From CAUZJF01 sp965248605 (GTDB lineage: Bacteria; Chloroflexota; Dehalococcoidia; Lucifugimonadales; CAUZJF01): a DNA stretch of 64,000 bases. A program made the position numbers and the translations under genes. Location of the stretch: positions 496,001 to 560,000 of the forward strand of contig CBDFJV010000007.1 of assembly GCA_965248605.1 (NCBI GenBank). Direction: 5' to 3'. Shown piece after piece: positions 48,253-56,934 of this stretch (positions are counted from its first letter, which is position 1; every line of letters starts with the position of its first letter). The notes below the pieces were generated by a model that made no database searches, was not told the DNA's origin, and saw nothing but the letters and a program-made list of their open reading frames with translations.

Positions 48253-48894
48253 TCAGGACCTCAGCCCGGTCAATAGCGCCTCACCGACGTTCTCGATTGA
48301 GTCCTCGCCGTTAACCTCGATTAGGACCCCTGCATTCCGGTAATATTCGATCAGAGGCTCCGTTTCATTCTTGTAGACCCGAAGCCTTTCCGATACCGCC
48401 TCGGGCTTGTCGTCCGGCCTTTGATACAGTTCGCCTCCACACTTGTCGCACTTGCCCGGCTCGTCAGGCGGTGCCGAGTCCATCTGATATGGAGTCTGGC
48501 AGTCCCGACACAGAAGCCGGCCGGTCAGTCGCCGGACCAACTCATCCTGCGATACGTTGACATATAGGACTTTATCCACCCCTCCATCGTCGGCCAGCAC
48601 ATTGTCCAGAGCTTCAGCCTGGGCGAGGGTTCTGGGGAAGCCATCGAGGATGAAACCGCCCTGGTCCTCGTTTGCTTCCATCCACTCCATCACCATTTTG
48701 ATCGTCACTTCGTCAGGAACCAGGACACCGCGCTCCATATAGGAGCGGGCCAGCTTACCCAGATCGCTGTCCCTACGCTGATGGTTCCGAAACAAGTCTC
48801 CTGACGAAACTCGGGGTATCCCTTTCTCCTGAGCCAGCCGCTCGGCTTGAGTTCCTTTACCTGCCCCAGGAGGGCCTAACAGAACGACCTTCAA
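48253..48894 (-). CDS. adk: Adenylate kinase (zinc-LID type)
   Basis: 213 aa; converts ATP + AMP to 2 ADP. P-loop GPPGAGKGTQAERLA, FILDGFPRTLAQAEAL, and a long LID with four Cys (CRDC ... CDKC) that bind zinc. The start is TTG (reverse complement of CAA at 48892-48894), supported by homology from the first residue MKVVLLGPPG. Confidence 0.96.
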   Translation of the reverse strand: MKVVLLGPPGAGKGTQAERLAQEKGIPRVSSGDLFRNHQRRDSDLGKLARSYMERGVLVPDEVTIKMVMEWMEANEDQGGFILDGFPRTLAQAEALDNVLADDGGVDKVLYVNVSQDELVRRLTGRLLCRDCQTPYQMDSAPPDEPGKCDKCGGELYQRPDDKPEAVSERLRVYKNETEPLIEYYRNAGVLIEVNGEDSIENVGEALLTGLRS

Positions 48895-48915
48895 GATTTC
48901 GTTTCTAAGCCTCAG

Positions 48916-50250
48916 CTATCTGAGGAAACCCTCATAGTTACGCATGAGTAGCTGGGCCTCGAGCTGTCGCATCGTGTCCAGCGCAACTCCCACCATGATT
49001 AGCATGCTGAAGCTACTTAACGTCAGCGCGCGAACGTCGGTCGCCTGCGTGACAAAGAAAGGCAGGATCGCGACAGTGCCCAGGAAGAAAGCGCCTCCCC
49101 ACGTGATTCGGATGATGACACGGTTCAGATATTCCTGTGTCGGACGTCCCGGCCGGATACCCGGGATGAACCCGCCGTTCCGCTGGAGGTTCTCGGCCAG
49201 GTTTTGTTGCTGGAACACGATCATCGTGTAGAAGAACGTAAAGACGACCACGAGGAAGAAGAACAGGATCCAGTAGGGTAGCCCCGTAGGGTCCATGGTG
49301 TCGGAAAAGGACCGGAAGAACCTGATGTGCAGATCGTCGCTCAGAGGGTCCGTGAAGTAGCTGGCGATCGTGACAGGCAAGATGATAATTGACGACGCGA
49401 AGATCAGAGGAATCATGCCGGCCGAGTTGACGCGCAGAGGAAGGAATGTGGACCCGCTCTGGCGTTGCATCCGCCCACCCCTGAACACACTTCTACCATA
49501 CTGGACGGGTACTCTGCGCTGTGCTTCCGTGAACAGAACGATTACATAGAATATCCCGAAGGTCAGAAGGACAAAGAGGATCAGGCCGGCCCCTTCGTCT
49601 TTCTCCAAGAAGCCCTGGCCTATCATCGAGGGCAGACTTGCCACGATACCGCCGAAGATGATGAGCGATATGCCGTTGCCCAGACCTCGCTCGGTGATCA
49701 GTTCGCCGAGCCACACGCAAAACATCGAGCCTGCAACCATCGAGAAGAGGATCGCGATGGTCGTCTGGTTCAGCCCGAACTGGACATCTGGCAGTACCGG
49801 GCTCTGGCGCAGTAAGGTCAACGTTCCCCAGGCCTGGAAAAACGCGATCGGTACCATTAGCCAGTGGGTGATCTGGTTGATGCGCTGACGGCCGTATTCA
49901 CCCTCCTGGGAGAGCGCTTTCAGCTGAGGCATTACCGGGGTCAGAATCTGCATTACGATGGACGCCGTGATGTACGGGTAGACTCCCATCGCAGCGACGC
50001 TCATCGCCGCGAGGGCCCCACCGCTAAACAGGTTTAGGAAGCCGAGAAGCGCCTGCTGCTCGAACGCTTGCGCCAAGGCCTGAGCGTCCACCCCCGGCAC
50101 CGGCACGTGGGCGACGAACCGGTAAATTACGAGCATCGAAAGCGTAAAGAGGATCCTCGCCCGCAGGTCCGGGACCCGCATGGCGTCGATCATCGACTGT
50201 ATAAGTTGAGGCCTCGATACCTCGGAAGCCGCAGCTTGAGACTGTCGCAC
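48916..50250 (-). CDS. secY: Protein translocase subunit SecY
   Basis: 444 aa with ten membrane segments. Conserved points: RILFTLSMLVIYRFVAHVPV-PG at the start of TM1, LNLFSGGALAAMSVAAMGV, WLGELITERGLGNGISLIIF and the cytosolic loop NLQRNGGFIPGIRPG. GTG start overlapping the rplO stop by one base. Confidence 0.97.
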   Translation of the reverse strand: MRQSQAAASEVSRPQLIQSMIDAMRVPDLRARILFTLSMLVIYRFVAHVPVPGVDAQALAQAFEQQALLGFLNLFSGGALAAMSVAAMGVYPYITASIVMQILTPVMPQLKALSQEGEYGRQRINQITHWLMVPIAFFQAWGTLTLLRQSPVLPDVQFGLNQTTIAILFSMVAGSMFCVWLGELITERGLGNGISLIIFGGIVASLPSMIGQGFLEKDEGAGLILFVLLTFGIFYVIVLFTEAQRRVPVQYGRSVFRGGRMQRQSGSTFLPLRVNSAGMIPLIFASSIIILPVTIASYFTDPLSDDLHIRFFRSFSDTMDPTGLPYWILFFFLVVVFTFFYTMIVFQQQNLAENLQRNGGFIPGIRPGRPTQEYLNRVIIRITWGGAFFLGTVAILPFFVTQATDVRALTLSSFSMLIMVGVALDTMRQLEAQLLMRNYEGFLR

Positions 50251-50696
50251 TACCGCATCTCCTCAACACTTCCGCCGGCAGCCTCTATCTTCTGCCGGGC
50301 ACTCCCCGAGAACCGATGGGCCTCGACGACTAGGGACACGTCGAGGTCGCCTCGCCCCAGGATCTTCACGGGACGTTTTACGTTCTTGATTACGCCTACC
50401 TCGGCGAGCAGTTCGGGCGTGACACGGCTCTCGGCCGGGAATCCGCTCAACTTGCCCACGTTTACCACGCTATATTCCGTGCGGAAGATGTTTGTGAAAC
50501 CGCGAATCCGCGGCAGGGCCTTCGTTAGGGGTAGCTGCCCACCTTCGAAGTTCGGCCGCACCCCCCCACCGCTGCGGGAGTTCTGCCCCTTCATACCCCG
50601 GCCGGAGTAGCTGCCATAACCGCTTCCGTCTCCGCGGCCTACTCGCTTGCGAGAGCGCTTCGCTCCCTTTGGAGGACTCAACTCGTGCTGTTTCAT
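50250..50696 (-). CDS. rplO: 50S ribosomal protein L15
   Basis: 148 aa. KRVGRGDGSGYGSYSGRGMK, SGGGVRPNFEGGQLPL and later LGRGDLDVSLVVEAHRFSGS with ARQKIEAAGG are typical. Couples to secY through the stop/start overlap. Confidence 0.96.
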   Translation of the reverse strand: MKQHELSPPKGAKRSRKRVGRGDGSGYGSYSGRGMKGQNSRSGGGVRPNFEGGQLPLTKALPRIRGFTNIFRTEYSVVNVGKLSGFPAESRVTPELLAEVGVIKNVKRPVKILGRGDLDVSLVVEAHRFSGSARQKIEAAGGSVEEMR

Positions 50697-50713
50697 CTAC
50701 ATCTGGCCCCGCG

Positions 50714-50920
50714 CTACTTCGTTCTCGATCTCTTGGGACTCGGTATCTCGGTGACCTCGACAAGGTGCCTGACCTTGTTCACCATCCCCCGGATCGTCGG
50801 ATTGTCATCGTGTTCAACCGTGCGATGTAGGCGCTTTAGCCCCATAGCCTCGATTGTCCTGCGTTGGTCCTGTGGAAAGCCTATCGCACTCTTTCTCCAC
50901 GTGATCGCGATCTTGCCCAT
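50714..50920 (-). CDS. rpmD: 50S ribosomal protein L30
   Basis: 68 aa. ITWRKSAIGFPQDQRRTIEA, GLKRLHRTVEHDD and IRGMVNKVRHLVEV cover the whole family. Placed between rpsE and rplO. Confidence 0.95.
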   Translation of the reverse strand: MGKIAITWRKSAIGFPQDQRRTIEAMGLKRLHRTVEHDDNPTIRGMVNKVRHLVEVTEIPSPKRSRTK

Positions 50921-50921
50921 G

Positions 50922-51467
50922 CTACCGTCTGCTACTCCCTCGCGAAGCCTGGCGTTTCTGCGGCGCAGTCTCGGCGAGCCGTTTCCGAATCGCCAGCTCC
51001 TCTTCGGGGTCCTTTAGCATCTGCAACGCCTTGAACGCAGCCTTCACGGAGTTGACGGGGTTGGTGCTGCGCCGCGCCTTCGTGAGAATGTCCTTGATTC
51101 CGGCAAGCTCGACAACGGCTCTGACCGAACCGCCTGCGATCACGCCTGTCCCAGGCGCCGCGGGCTTCAACATAACCTCCGAGGCTCCGTGACGAGCCGT
51201 TATCTCGTGAGGTATCGTGCTGCCTTTGATGGGTACCTGGATCATGTTGGCCGTAGCCTTGACCCGGCCTTTCCTGACAGCGTCAGGCACCGCATCGGCT
51301 TTCCCCATGCCGATGCCGACCTGTCCATCGCTGTCTCCGACCACGACCACGGCGCTGAAGCTCAGGTTACGGCCGCCTTTGACAACCTTGGCAACTCGAG
51401 AAATCTTGACGACCCGCTCCGCTATGAGAGAGTCGTCCGAATCTCTACCGTATGAGGAGTATGTCAA
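50922..51467 (-). CDS. rpsE: 30S ribosomal protein S5
   Basis: 181 aa. RVVKISRVAKVVKGGRNLSF, VGDSDGQVGIGMGKADAVPD and TGVIAGGSVRAVVELAGIKD are conserved. The ATG overlaps the rplR stop by 4 nt. Confidence 0.97.
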   Translation of the reverse strand: MTYSSYGRDSDDSLIAERVVKISRVAKVVKGGRNLSFSAVVVVGDSDGQVGIGMGKADAVPDAVRKGRVKATANMIQVPIKGSTIPHEITARHGASEVMLKPAAPGTGVIAGGSVRAVVELAGIKDILTKARRSTNPVNSVKAAFKALQMLKDPEEELAIRKRLAETAPQKRQASRGSSRR

Positions 51468-51832
51468 AACTTAAGTCCCCCTTTTCGGGCAGTGTCGGCC
51501 AGAGCCTTTACGCGGCCGTGATATTTGTAGCCTCCGCGATCGAAGACGACCGACTTGATGCCCTTCTCGGTCGCCCGTCGTGCAACAAGCTCTCCAACCA
51601 ACCTGGATACCTCTGTCTTGATTTTAGAGTCCCGCTGTTTCTTCACTTCTTCGTCGAGACTCGACGCCGCAACAAGAGTGGTGCGTAGTTCGTCGTCGAT
51701 AACCTGTGCGTATATGTGCTTCGGACTGCGGAAGACGGCCAGTCTGGGTCGATCGCCAGTGCCGCTGAGCGTTTTGCGGACTCTCCGATGTCGAGCTTCT
51801 CGCTGCCTTTTGTTTGTTCGGGCTCCGGCCAT
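51464..51832 (-). CDS. rplR: 50S ribosomal protein L18
   Basis: 122 aa. RHRRVRKTLSGTGDRPRLAV, FRSPKHIYAQVIDD and the C-terminal SVVFDRGGYKYHGRVKALAD are typical. It binds 5S rRNA together with L5. Confidence 0.97.
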   Translation of the reverse strand: MAGARTNKRQREARHRRVRKTLSGTGDRPRLAVFRSPKHIYAQVIDDELRTTLVAASSLDEEVKKQRDSKIKTEVSRLVGELVARRATEKGIKSVVFDRGGYKYHGRVKALADTARKGGLKF

Positions 51833-51834
51833 TG

Positions 51835-52380
51835 CTATTCGACTCTCCTCGCGCTCTTGCCCGGCTTGATCCGGACGAACTCTCCCGCATACCGAATGCC
51901 CTTCCCGGTGTAGGGGTTGGGAGGGCGGACCGATCGTATTTCGGCCGCGATCTGTCCGACCGCCTGTTTGTCGATGCCCTTGACGTGAATCTGGTTGTTG
52001 CCTTCCACCTCGAGGGTGACTCCCTCGGGAGGTTGCACGTCCACCTGATGGCTCAGCATCACGCTCAGCGCGATGCCCTTGCCACTCTGTTGGACGCGAT
52101 AGCCGACACCGACGAGCTCCAGAGACTTGCCGAACCCTTCGCTTACGCCCTGGACCATGTTAGCCAGAAGGCTGCGAGTCAGTCCGTGAAGGGCGCGATG
52201 CTCTCGCTCGTCCGACGGCCGCTCCACCTTCAATGTGCCGTTCTCCCGCGAGATCGACATGTCCTGAGAGAACGTCTCCGTGAGAGTCCCCTTGGGACCC
52301 TTGATCCTCACGGTGGAGCCATCGATCTTGGCCTCGACTCCGGCAGGTACCGGAATGGGCTCTTTGCCGACTCTCGACAC
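51835..52380 (-). CDS. rplF: 50S ribosomal protein L6
   Basis: 181 aa from GTG at 52380 (VSRVGKEPIPVPAGVEAKID), chosen because AAGGAG lies 6 nt upstream; a longer frame runs into rpsH and is not homologous. LANMVQGVSEGFGKSLELVG and the C-terminal PNPYTGKGIRYAGEFVRIKP are conserved. Confidence 0.96.
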   Translation of the reverse strand: MSRVGKEPIPVPAGVEAKIDGSTVRIKGPKGTLTETFSQDMSISRENGTLKVERPSDEREHRALHGLTRSLLANMVQGVSEGFGKSLELVGVGYRVQQSGKGIALSVMLSHQVDVQPPEGVTLEVEGNNQIHVKGIDKQAVGQIAAEIRSVRPPNPYTGKGIRYAGEFVRIKPGKSARRVE

Positions 52381-52390
52381 TAGGCGCTCC

Positions 52391-52792
52391 TTACCAAACG
52401 TAACATAAAAGCTCTCCACCTTCTCCGTCACGCCAAGCCTGACTGCCGGTCATGATCCCTTTCGACGTCGAAAGTATCGCGACGCCCATGCCGCCATAGT
52501 ACCGAGGGATCTCTCCCTTTCGAACATACACCCGTAGGCCCGGTCTGCTGACCCGTTTGAGTCCGGATATCGCCGGTTCGCCTTTGGCGCGGTAGTTCAG
52601 ATGCAGCTTGATGATTCCCTGCGGTATGCTGCCCTCCGCTACCTCGTAGTCTTCGATGAACCCCTCTTCCCTCAAGATCTTGGTGAGGGCGACCTTCATC
52701 TTCGATGCCGGAATGACCACGGAGTCGTGCCGGACGATAACCGCATTGCGAATCCTCGTCAGCATGTCCGCGATCGGGTCTGTTGTCGCCAT
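52391..52792 (-). CDS. rpsH: 30S ribosomal protein S8
   Basis: 133 aa starting MATTDPIADMLTRIRNA. The C-terminal RYYGGMGVAILSTSKGIMT and GEGGELLCYVW are family marks. An in-frame codon 16 residues earlier is less likely. S8 is the usual translational repressor of spc operons. Confidence 0.96.
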   Translation of the reverse strand: MATTDPIADMLTRIRNAVIVRHDSVVIPASKMKVALTKILREEGFIEDYEVAEGSIPQGIIKLHLNYRAKGEPAISGLKRVSRPGLRVYVRKGEIPRYYGGMGVAILSTSKGIMTGSQAWRDGEGGELLCYVW

Positions 52793-52833
52793 CGTCGCTC
52801 CTCTATCGGTGGCGCCCGCGGGGGGCGAAGTGC

Positions 52834-53019
52834 TTACCAACTTGCTTTGCGAACTCCCGGAAGCATTCCGGTGAGAGCCAATTCCCTAAAACAGATGCGA
52901 CACAGTCCGAAGTGTCGAATGTAAGCCCGTGGCCTACCGCACCTGTGGCACCGGTTGTACTCTCTGACCGAGAATTTCTTCGGTCGCTTCCAGCTCGCTA
53001 TCTTCGATGCTTTAGCCAA
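52834..53019 (-). CDS. rpsN: 30S ribosomal protein S14, zinc-binding (type Z)
   Basis: 61 aa with two Cys pairs, CHRC and CRIC, in RCHRCGRPRAYIRHFGLCRI. This short zinc form contrasts with the 100-aa zinc-free form of many proteobacteria. Confidence 0.97.
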   Translation of the reverse strand: MAKASKIASWKRPKKFSVREYNRCHRCGRPRAYIRHFGLCRICFRELALTGMLPGVRKASW

Positions 53020-53032
53020 TATTCGTCACCTC

Positions 53033-53857
53033 TTACGCCGCCTGTTCGCCCGTCTCAGGCCTTGCCAGCGGAACTCCGAGCATCTCGAGCAGCCGTAGCC
53101 CTTCTCTGTCCGTTCTCGCCGTCGTAACGATCGATACCTCGAGTCCCCTGATGCGGTCGATCGAGTTGTAGTCGATTTCCGGAAAGATCACGTGTTCTCG
53201 GATACCGAGTGAGTAGTTCCCCCGACCGTCGAAGGCTTCCCTGGAAAGACCTCGGAAGTCTCGTATCCTCGGCAGCGCCGAGCTGACGAGCCGGTCAAAA
53301 AATTCAAACATCCTTCTGCCGCGCAGCGTCACGGAGAGGCCGATCGGCATTCCTTGCCTTATCTTGAATCCAGCGATCGATTTGCGCGCTCTAGTGGTTA
53401 CGGGATGCTGCCCCGCGATCAGACTCAAATCGCGCGAGGCGTTTTCGATGGCCCTCGAATTCTCGAGCGCTTCACCCATTCCGATATTGAGAACGATCTT
53501 GGTAAGCCTCGGGACCTGCATCGCGCTGGTGTAGCCAAACTCCTTGGTCATCTCCTGCGCCACTTCCTCGCGGAACCGTGCCAGTACTCTCGGCAGGGGC
53601 CTTGGCTCGATCGCGGGCGAAGGCTGGGTATCGGGTGTAGCTTCCTTCGCCGCCTTTTCCTTGGCGACGGCCGTAGCACGAGTAGATTTCCGCCCACCCG
53701 AGCTACGAGAGGTCGACTTCGCTTTCGCTCCGGCACCCTCCGAACCCGCTTCGGAGCGAGTCCGCTTAGTACCGGTAGACTTCTTGGTCCCTTTGGCGGC
53801 CGTAGTCTTGGAAGACTTGGCCTTACTGGGCTTTTGCTTTTCTTCGTCGGTCGTCAT
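53033..53857 (-). CDS. rplE: 50S ribosomal protein L5 with N-terminal extension
   Basis: Canonical L5 begins at about residue 88 (PLPRVLARFREEVAQEMTKE) and runs to RLLEMLGVPLA, holding KIVLNIGMGEALENSR and GHRLPVT-type AGQHPVTTRARKSIAGFKI. Residues 1-87 are Lys/Ala/Ser/Thr-rich low complexity (KPSKAKSSKTTAAKGTKKST). The ATG at 53857 overlaps the rplX stop by 4 nt (ATGA), which supports the extended form as the true start; L5 is normally about 180 aa. Confidence 0.93.
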   Translation of the reverse strand: MTTDEEKQKPSKAKSSKTTAAKGTKKSTGTKRTRSEAGSEGAGAKAKSTSRSSGGRKSTRATAVAKEKAAKEATPDTQPSPAIEPRPLPRVLARFREEVAQEMTKEFGYTSAMQVPRLTKIVLNIGMGEALENSRAIENASRDLSLIAGQHPVTTRARKSIAGFKIRQGMPIGLSVTLRGRRMFEFFDRLVSSALPRIRDFRGLSREAFDGRGNYSLGIREHVIFPEIDYNSIDRIRGLEVSIVTTARTDREGLRLLEMLGVPLARPETGEQAA

Positions 53858-54165
53858 TCGATTACTTCCTTGCACCTGTTGCACACGCGCGCCTTGGTCC
53901 CGTCCGCCAGCTTGCGACGGTTTACGCGCGTTGGCCGATTGCAGTGGGTACACATCAGCATCACGTTCGCCGCTTGTATAGGGAGCTCCTTCTGGATGAT
54001 CCCGGCCTGCCTCAGGTCGGCGGTCGCTTTCGCATGCCGCAAAACGACGTTTACCCCTTCGACAAGCACTTTACTGTCGTCCGGGTAGGTCTGCTGAATA
54101 CGCCCTTGCTTTCCTCTGTCTCGACCCTTGATTACGAGGACGTTGTCGTCCGCTCGCAGCTTCAA
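53854..54165 (-). CDS. rplX: 50S ribosomal protein L24
   Basis: 103 aa from TTG at 54165, giving MKLRADDNVLVIKGRDRGKQ, the family start; the longer frame from 54195 overlaps rplN by 29 nt and is unlikely. VEGVNVVLRHAKA is the KOW-linked segment. The C-terminal half keeps CTHC and CNRC, a zinc-binding pair. Confidence 0.93.
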   Translation of the reverse strand: MKLRADDNVLVIKGRDRGKQGRIQQTYPDDSKVLVEGVNVVLRHAKATADLRQAGIIQKELPIQAANVMLMCTHCNRPTRVNRRKLADGTKARVCNRCKEVIE

Positions 54166-54166
54166 T

Positions 54167-54535
54167 TCACAGTACCTCTGGCGCGAGCGAGACAATCCTC
54201 ATAAAGTTCTTGTCTCGCAGTTCGCGGGCCACCGGTCCGAAAATACGGGTGCCCCTGGGCATCTGGTCTTCATTGATGATCACGGCCGCATTGTCGTCAA
54301 AGCGGATGTGAGACCCGTCACGCCGCCGAAGCCCCTTGACGGTGCGTACGACGACTGCCCGCACAACCTCCCCTTTGGCGACGCCCGCTGCCGGGGCTGC
54401 CTCTTTGACCGAGGCCACGATCACGTCCCCAGGCCTGGCGTACTTGCGACCGCTCCCACCCGGAACCCCGATACAACTGATGATCTTCGCCCCTGAGTTA
54501 TCCGCGACCTTTAGCCTTGTATATATTTGAATCAT
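54167..54535 (-). CDS. rplN: 50S ribosomal protein L14
   Basis: 122 aa. MIQIYTRLKVADNSGAKIIS is the family start; DVIVASVKEAAPAAGVAKGE and RIFGPVARELRDKNFMRIVS follow. Its ATG overlaps the rpsQ stop by 4 nt. Confidence 0.97.
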   Translation of the reverse strand: MIQIYTRLKVADNSGAKIISCIGVPGGSGRKYARPGDVIVASVKEAAPAAGVAKGEVVRAVVVRTVKGLRRRDGSHIRFDDNAAVIINEDQMPRGTRIFGPVARELRDKNFMRIVSLAPEVL

Positions 54536-55611
54536 TCCGCGTCGGTTTCCTCTGTGGCTTTCTTCCGGCGAGCACGCGGCTTCTTTGGCTTCTCAGGTTC
54601 AGGTTCAGCCTCAGCAACCGCCTCCTCTACTTCGGGTTCCGCCTCGGCGGCAGGCTCCTCAGCTTCAGGTCCAGCCTCAGCAACCGGGTCTTCTACTTCA
54701 GGTCCCGCCTCGGCAGTAGGCTCCTCAGCTTCGGGCTCAACCTCAGCGGCGGGCTCTTCGGCATCCGCCTCAGCTTCAGCAGCAGGCTCTTCAGCTTCAG
54801 GCTCAGCTTCCGCGGCTGGCTCCTCTGCATCAAGTTCAGCCTCAGCTGTAGGCTCTTCAGGCTCAGGTTCATCCTCAGCAGCCGCTTCTTCTATTTCGGG
54901 TTCAGCCTGAGCAGTAGGCTCTTCGGCTTCAGGCTCGGCATCAGCGGCGGGCTCTTCGGCGTCCGCTTCAACTTCAGCGGCAGGCTCCTCGGCCTCCGTT
55001 TCAGCTTCCGGCTCGGCCTCGGCAGTATCCTGTGCCGGCTCGGCCTCTTGCTCAGCGGCGGGCTGCTCGGTGTCCTCTTCATCTTGAACCGTCGCAGCCG
55101 GTCCTTCAGTCTCGACCTCAGCTTCCGGCTCGGCCTCGGCTACCGGCTCCTCGGCCTCCACTTCCTCCACCGCCTCCAATTCCGCCGCGGGTTCATCGGA
55201 TTGGTCTTCAGACGCGTCCTCGACGACCGGCTCGACGGCTACTTCAGTCTCTGTCACATCCGCTTGCGCTTCGGCAGCCTCGGCCTGCGCGGCCGAAGTC
55301 GTCTCGGCCGTCGCCACTGTCTCGTCCACGCCTATCTCGCCAGGCTGTACCTCCGCGATCTCCTCGCGCTGCAGTATCTCGACGACGCGCCACCGCTTGG
55401 TCTTCGAAAGCGGTCGAGTCTCCATGATCTTGACCGTGTCGCCGATTCGGCTTTCGTTAGTCTCGTCGTGCGCTTTGAAATGCTTCCTCTGCGTCACCAC
55501 CTTGCCATATCTAGCGTGGCGCCCGCGGCGTTCTACCTGTACTACCACCGTCTTTTCCATCTGGTCCCGAACGACGCTACCGACGCGGATTTTTCGTCTT
55601 TCGAAGCTCAT
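54532..55611 (-). CDS. rpsQ: 30S ribosomal protein S17 with about 270-residue acidic repeat tail
   Basis: Residues 1-90 are ordinary S17 (VGSVVRDQMEKTVVVQVERR, KYGKVV-like RYGKVVTQRKHFKAHD, MIMETRPLSKTKRWRVVEIL). The remaining about 270 residues are Ala/Glu/Pro repeats such as AEAEPEAEEPAAEAEADAEE, closed by a short basic patch (KPKKPRARRKKA). The frame is intact and its ends overlap both neighbours by 4 nt, so the long product is expected to be made. Family length is 80-110 aa. S17 is an early 16S binder; the tail must lie outside the core. Confidence 0.93.
   Translation of the reverse strand: MSFERRKIRVGSVVRDQMEKTVVVQVERRGRHARYGKVVTQRKHFKAHDETNESRIGDTVKIMETRPLSKTKRWRVVEILQREEIAEVQPGEIGVDETVATAETTSAAQAEAAEAQADVTETEVAVEPVVEDASEDQSDEPAAELEAVEEVEAEEPVAEAEPEAEVETEGPAATVQDEEDTEQPAAEQEAEPAQDTAEAEPEAETEAEEPAAEVEADAEEPAADAEPEAEEPTAQAEPEIEEAAAEDEPEPEEPTAEAELDAEEPAAEAEPEAEEPAAEAEADAEEPAAEVEPEAEEPTAEAGPEVEDPVAEAGPEAEEPAAEAEPEVEEAVAEAEPEPEKPKKPRARRKKATEETDAE
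54590..55110. repeat. Degenerate Glu-Ala-Pro coding repeat in rpsQ
   Basis: DNA repeats of about 24 nt and multiples (GGCTCTTCAGCTTCAGGCTC and variants on the plus strand) encode the acidic tail of S17. The opposite strand also stays open over the same stretch with an artefactual Leu/Arg/Phe/Ser-rich product. Confidence 0.85.
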
Positions 55612-55811
55612 ACGGCGGCCCGGGCCAGTTCTCGCTCTCGCATAATCGTATATATCCGCGCTATGCGCCTTCGGTTCTTTCTAATCTCGTTGACGTTGGC
55701 CAGCTGCATGGTGGCAGCGCGAAAACGCAGGTTCATAAGCCCTCTGTGAGTCTCCTCTAGCTCTTCTTCCAGTTCTTCGTCCGTCAAAGCTCGTAAGTCG
55801 TCGGTTTCCAT
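55608..55811 (-). CDS. rpmC: 50S ribosomal protein L29
   Basis: 67 aa; coiled helical protein with LRALTDEELEEELEETHRGL, MNLRFRAATMQLANVNEIRK and RRIARIYTIMREREL. Overlaps rpsQ by 4 nt. Confidence 0.96.
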   Translation of the reverse strand: METDDLRALTDEELEEELEETHRGLMNLRFRAATMQLANVNEIRKNRRRIARIYTIMRERELARAAV

Positions 55812-55817
55812 CGGCCC

Positions 55818-56231
55818 CTATACCTCTTGCTTGGTCACGATCCGAGTTGCGATCGGCAGCTTGGCCGACGCAAGTTTGAGCGCCTCTTTGGCCTGGTCCT
55901 CTGGCACTCCGGCAAGCTCGAACATCACCCGTCCCGGCTTGACGACGGCGACCCAATGATCGACGGCGCCCTTTCCACTACCCATCCGGGTTTCTGCCGC
56001 CCGTGCCGTCACCGACTTGTCGGGGAATATGCGGATCCACAGCCTGCCCCCCTTGCGAACGTACCGAGTGATAACGCGGCGGGCCGCCTCGATCTGCCGC
56101 GAGGTGATCCATGCAGGCTCCGCCGCCTTGAGACCGTAGTCGCCAAAGTTGACGGTGGACCCGCCGGTGGCGATGCCCCGGCGTCGCCCTCGCTGCTTAT
56201 TCCTGTACTTGACTCTCTTCGGTTGTAACAT
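55818..56231 (-). CDS. rplP: 50S ribosomal protein L16
   Basis: 137 aa. MLQPKRVKYRNKQRGRRRGI is the family start; ARRVITRYVRKGGRLWIRIF and TRMGSGKGAVDHWVAVVKPG follow. Its 5' end overlaps rpsC by 35 nt, a longer overlap than elsewhere in the operon. Confidence 0.97.
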   Translation of the reverse strand: MLQPKRVKYRNKQRGRRRGIATGGSTVNFGDYGLKAAEPAWITSRQIEAARRVITRYVRKGGRLWIRIFPDKSVTARAAETRMGSGKGAVDHWVAVVKPGRVMFELAGVPEDQAKEALKLASAKLPIATRIVTKQEV

Positions 56232-56934
56232 CCTCTGGTTCCTCGGCGGCGGTGACCGTCACCTCGATGGGGCGAACGTCCGGCCCCTCTCCTTCCTTGG
56301 GTTCAGGAAGGATATCGCCTTTGTATATCCAAACCTTGACGCCTATCCGACCGAAATCCGTCGCGGCTTCGGCGATGCTGAAGTCTATGTCTGCACGGAG
56401 CGTGTGAAGAGGGACCCGACCCTCCATCTGCTTCTCTTCACGGGCGATGTCGGCTCCCCCCAGCCTACCGGAGCACACGATCTTGATCCCTTGAGCGCCG
56501 GCTTGCATCGTCCTGCTGATGGCCTGCCGAATGGCTCTGCGGAACGTGATCCGTCTGACCAGTTGGTCCGCGACATTCCGCGCAACCAGCGCGGCATCGA
56601 GTTCCGGCTGTCGAATCTCCTGAACGTTGAGCCGAGCATGCCTTTCTGTGATGCCCTCGAGCAACTTCCGCAGGTCCTCTACTTTCTGTCCGCCTCGCCC
56701 GATCACGATGCCGGGCCTCGCGGTATGCACCGTGATCACGACATCGTTCGACCCACGCTCGATTTCTACCCGCGACACGCCCGCGTCCGGGTTCGAGCCG
56801 AAGACCGCGTTGCGTATCGCAAGGTCTTCGATGACGAGGCTGCGGTACTCTTTCTGTGTGCCCGCGAACCATTTCGCTTGCCAGTCCTTGACGATTCCAA
56901 GTCGGAAACCGATGGGGTGTGTCTTATTCCCCAA
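56197..56934 (-). CDS. rpsC: 30S ribosomal protein S3
   Basis: 245 aa. MGNKTHPIGFRLGIVKDWQA, the KH-domain GxxG in RPGIVIGRGGQKVEDLRKLL, and GVKVWIYKGDILPEP are conserved. The last about 20 residues are an acidic extension (AAEEPEDVTTEESQVQE). Confidence 0.97.
   Translation of the reverse strand: MGNKTHPIGFRLGIVKDWQAKWFAGTQKEYRSLVIEDLAIRNAVFGSNPDAGVSRVEIERGSNDVVITVHTARPGIVIGRGGQKVEDLRKLLEGITERHARLNVQEIRQPELDAALVARNVADQLVRRITFRRAIRQAISRTMQAGAQGIKIVCSGRLGGADIAREEKQMEGRVPLHTLRADIDFSIAEAATDFGRIGVKVWIYKGDILPEPKEGEGPDVRPIEVTVTAAEEPEDVTTEESQVQE

Noticed and set aside
54517..55749. Long plus-strand open frame (410 codons) opposite rpsQ and rpmC
   Set aside because: It is the reverse of the Glu/Ala/Pro repeat coding region; the product is a low-complexity Phe/Arg/Leu/Ser string, and the minus-strand genes are secure.
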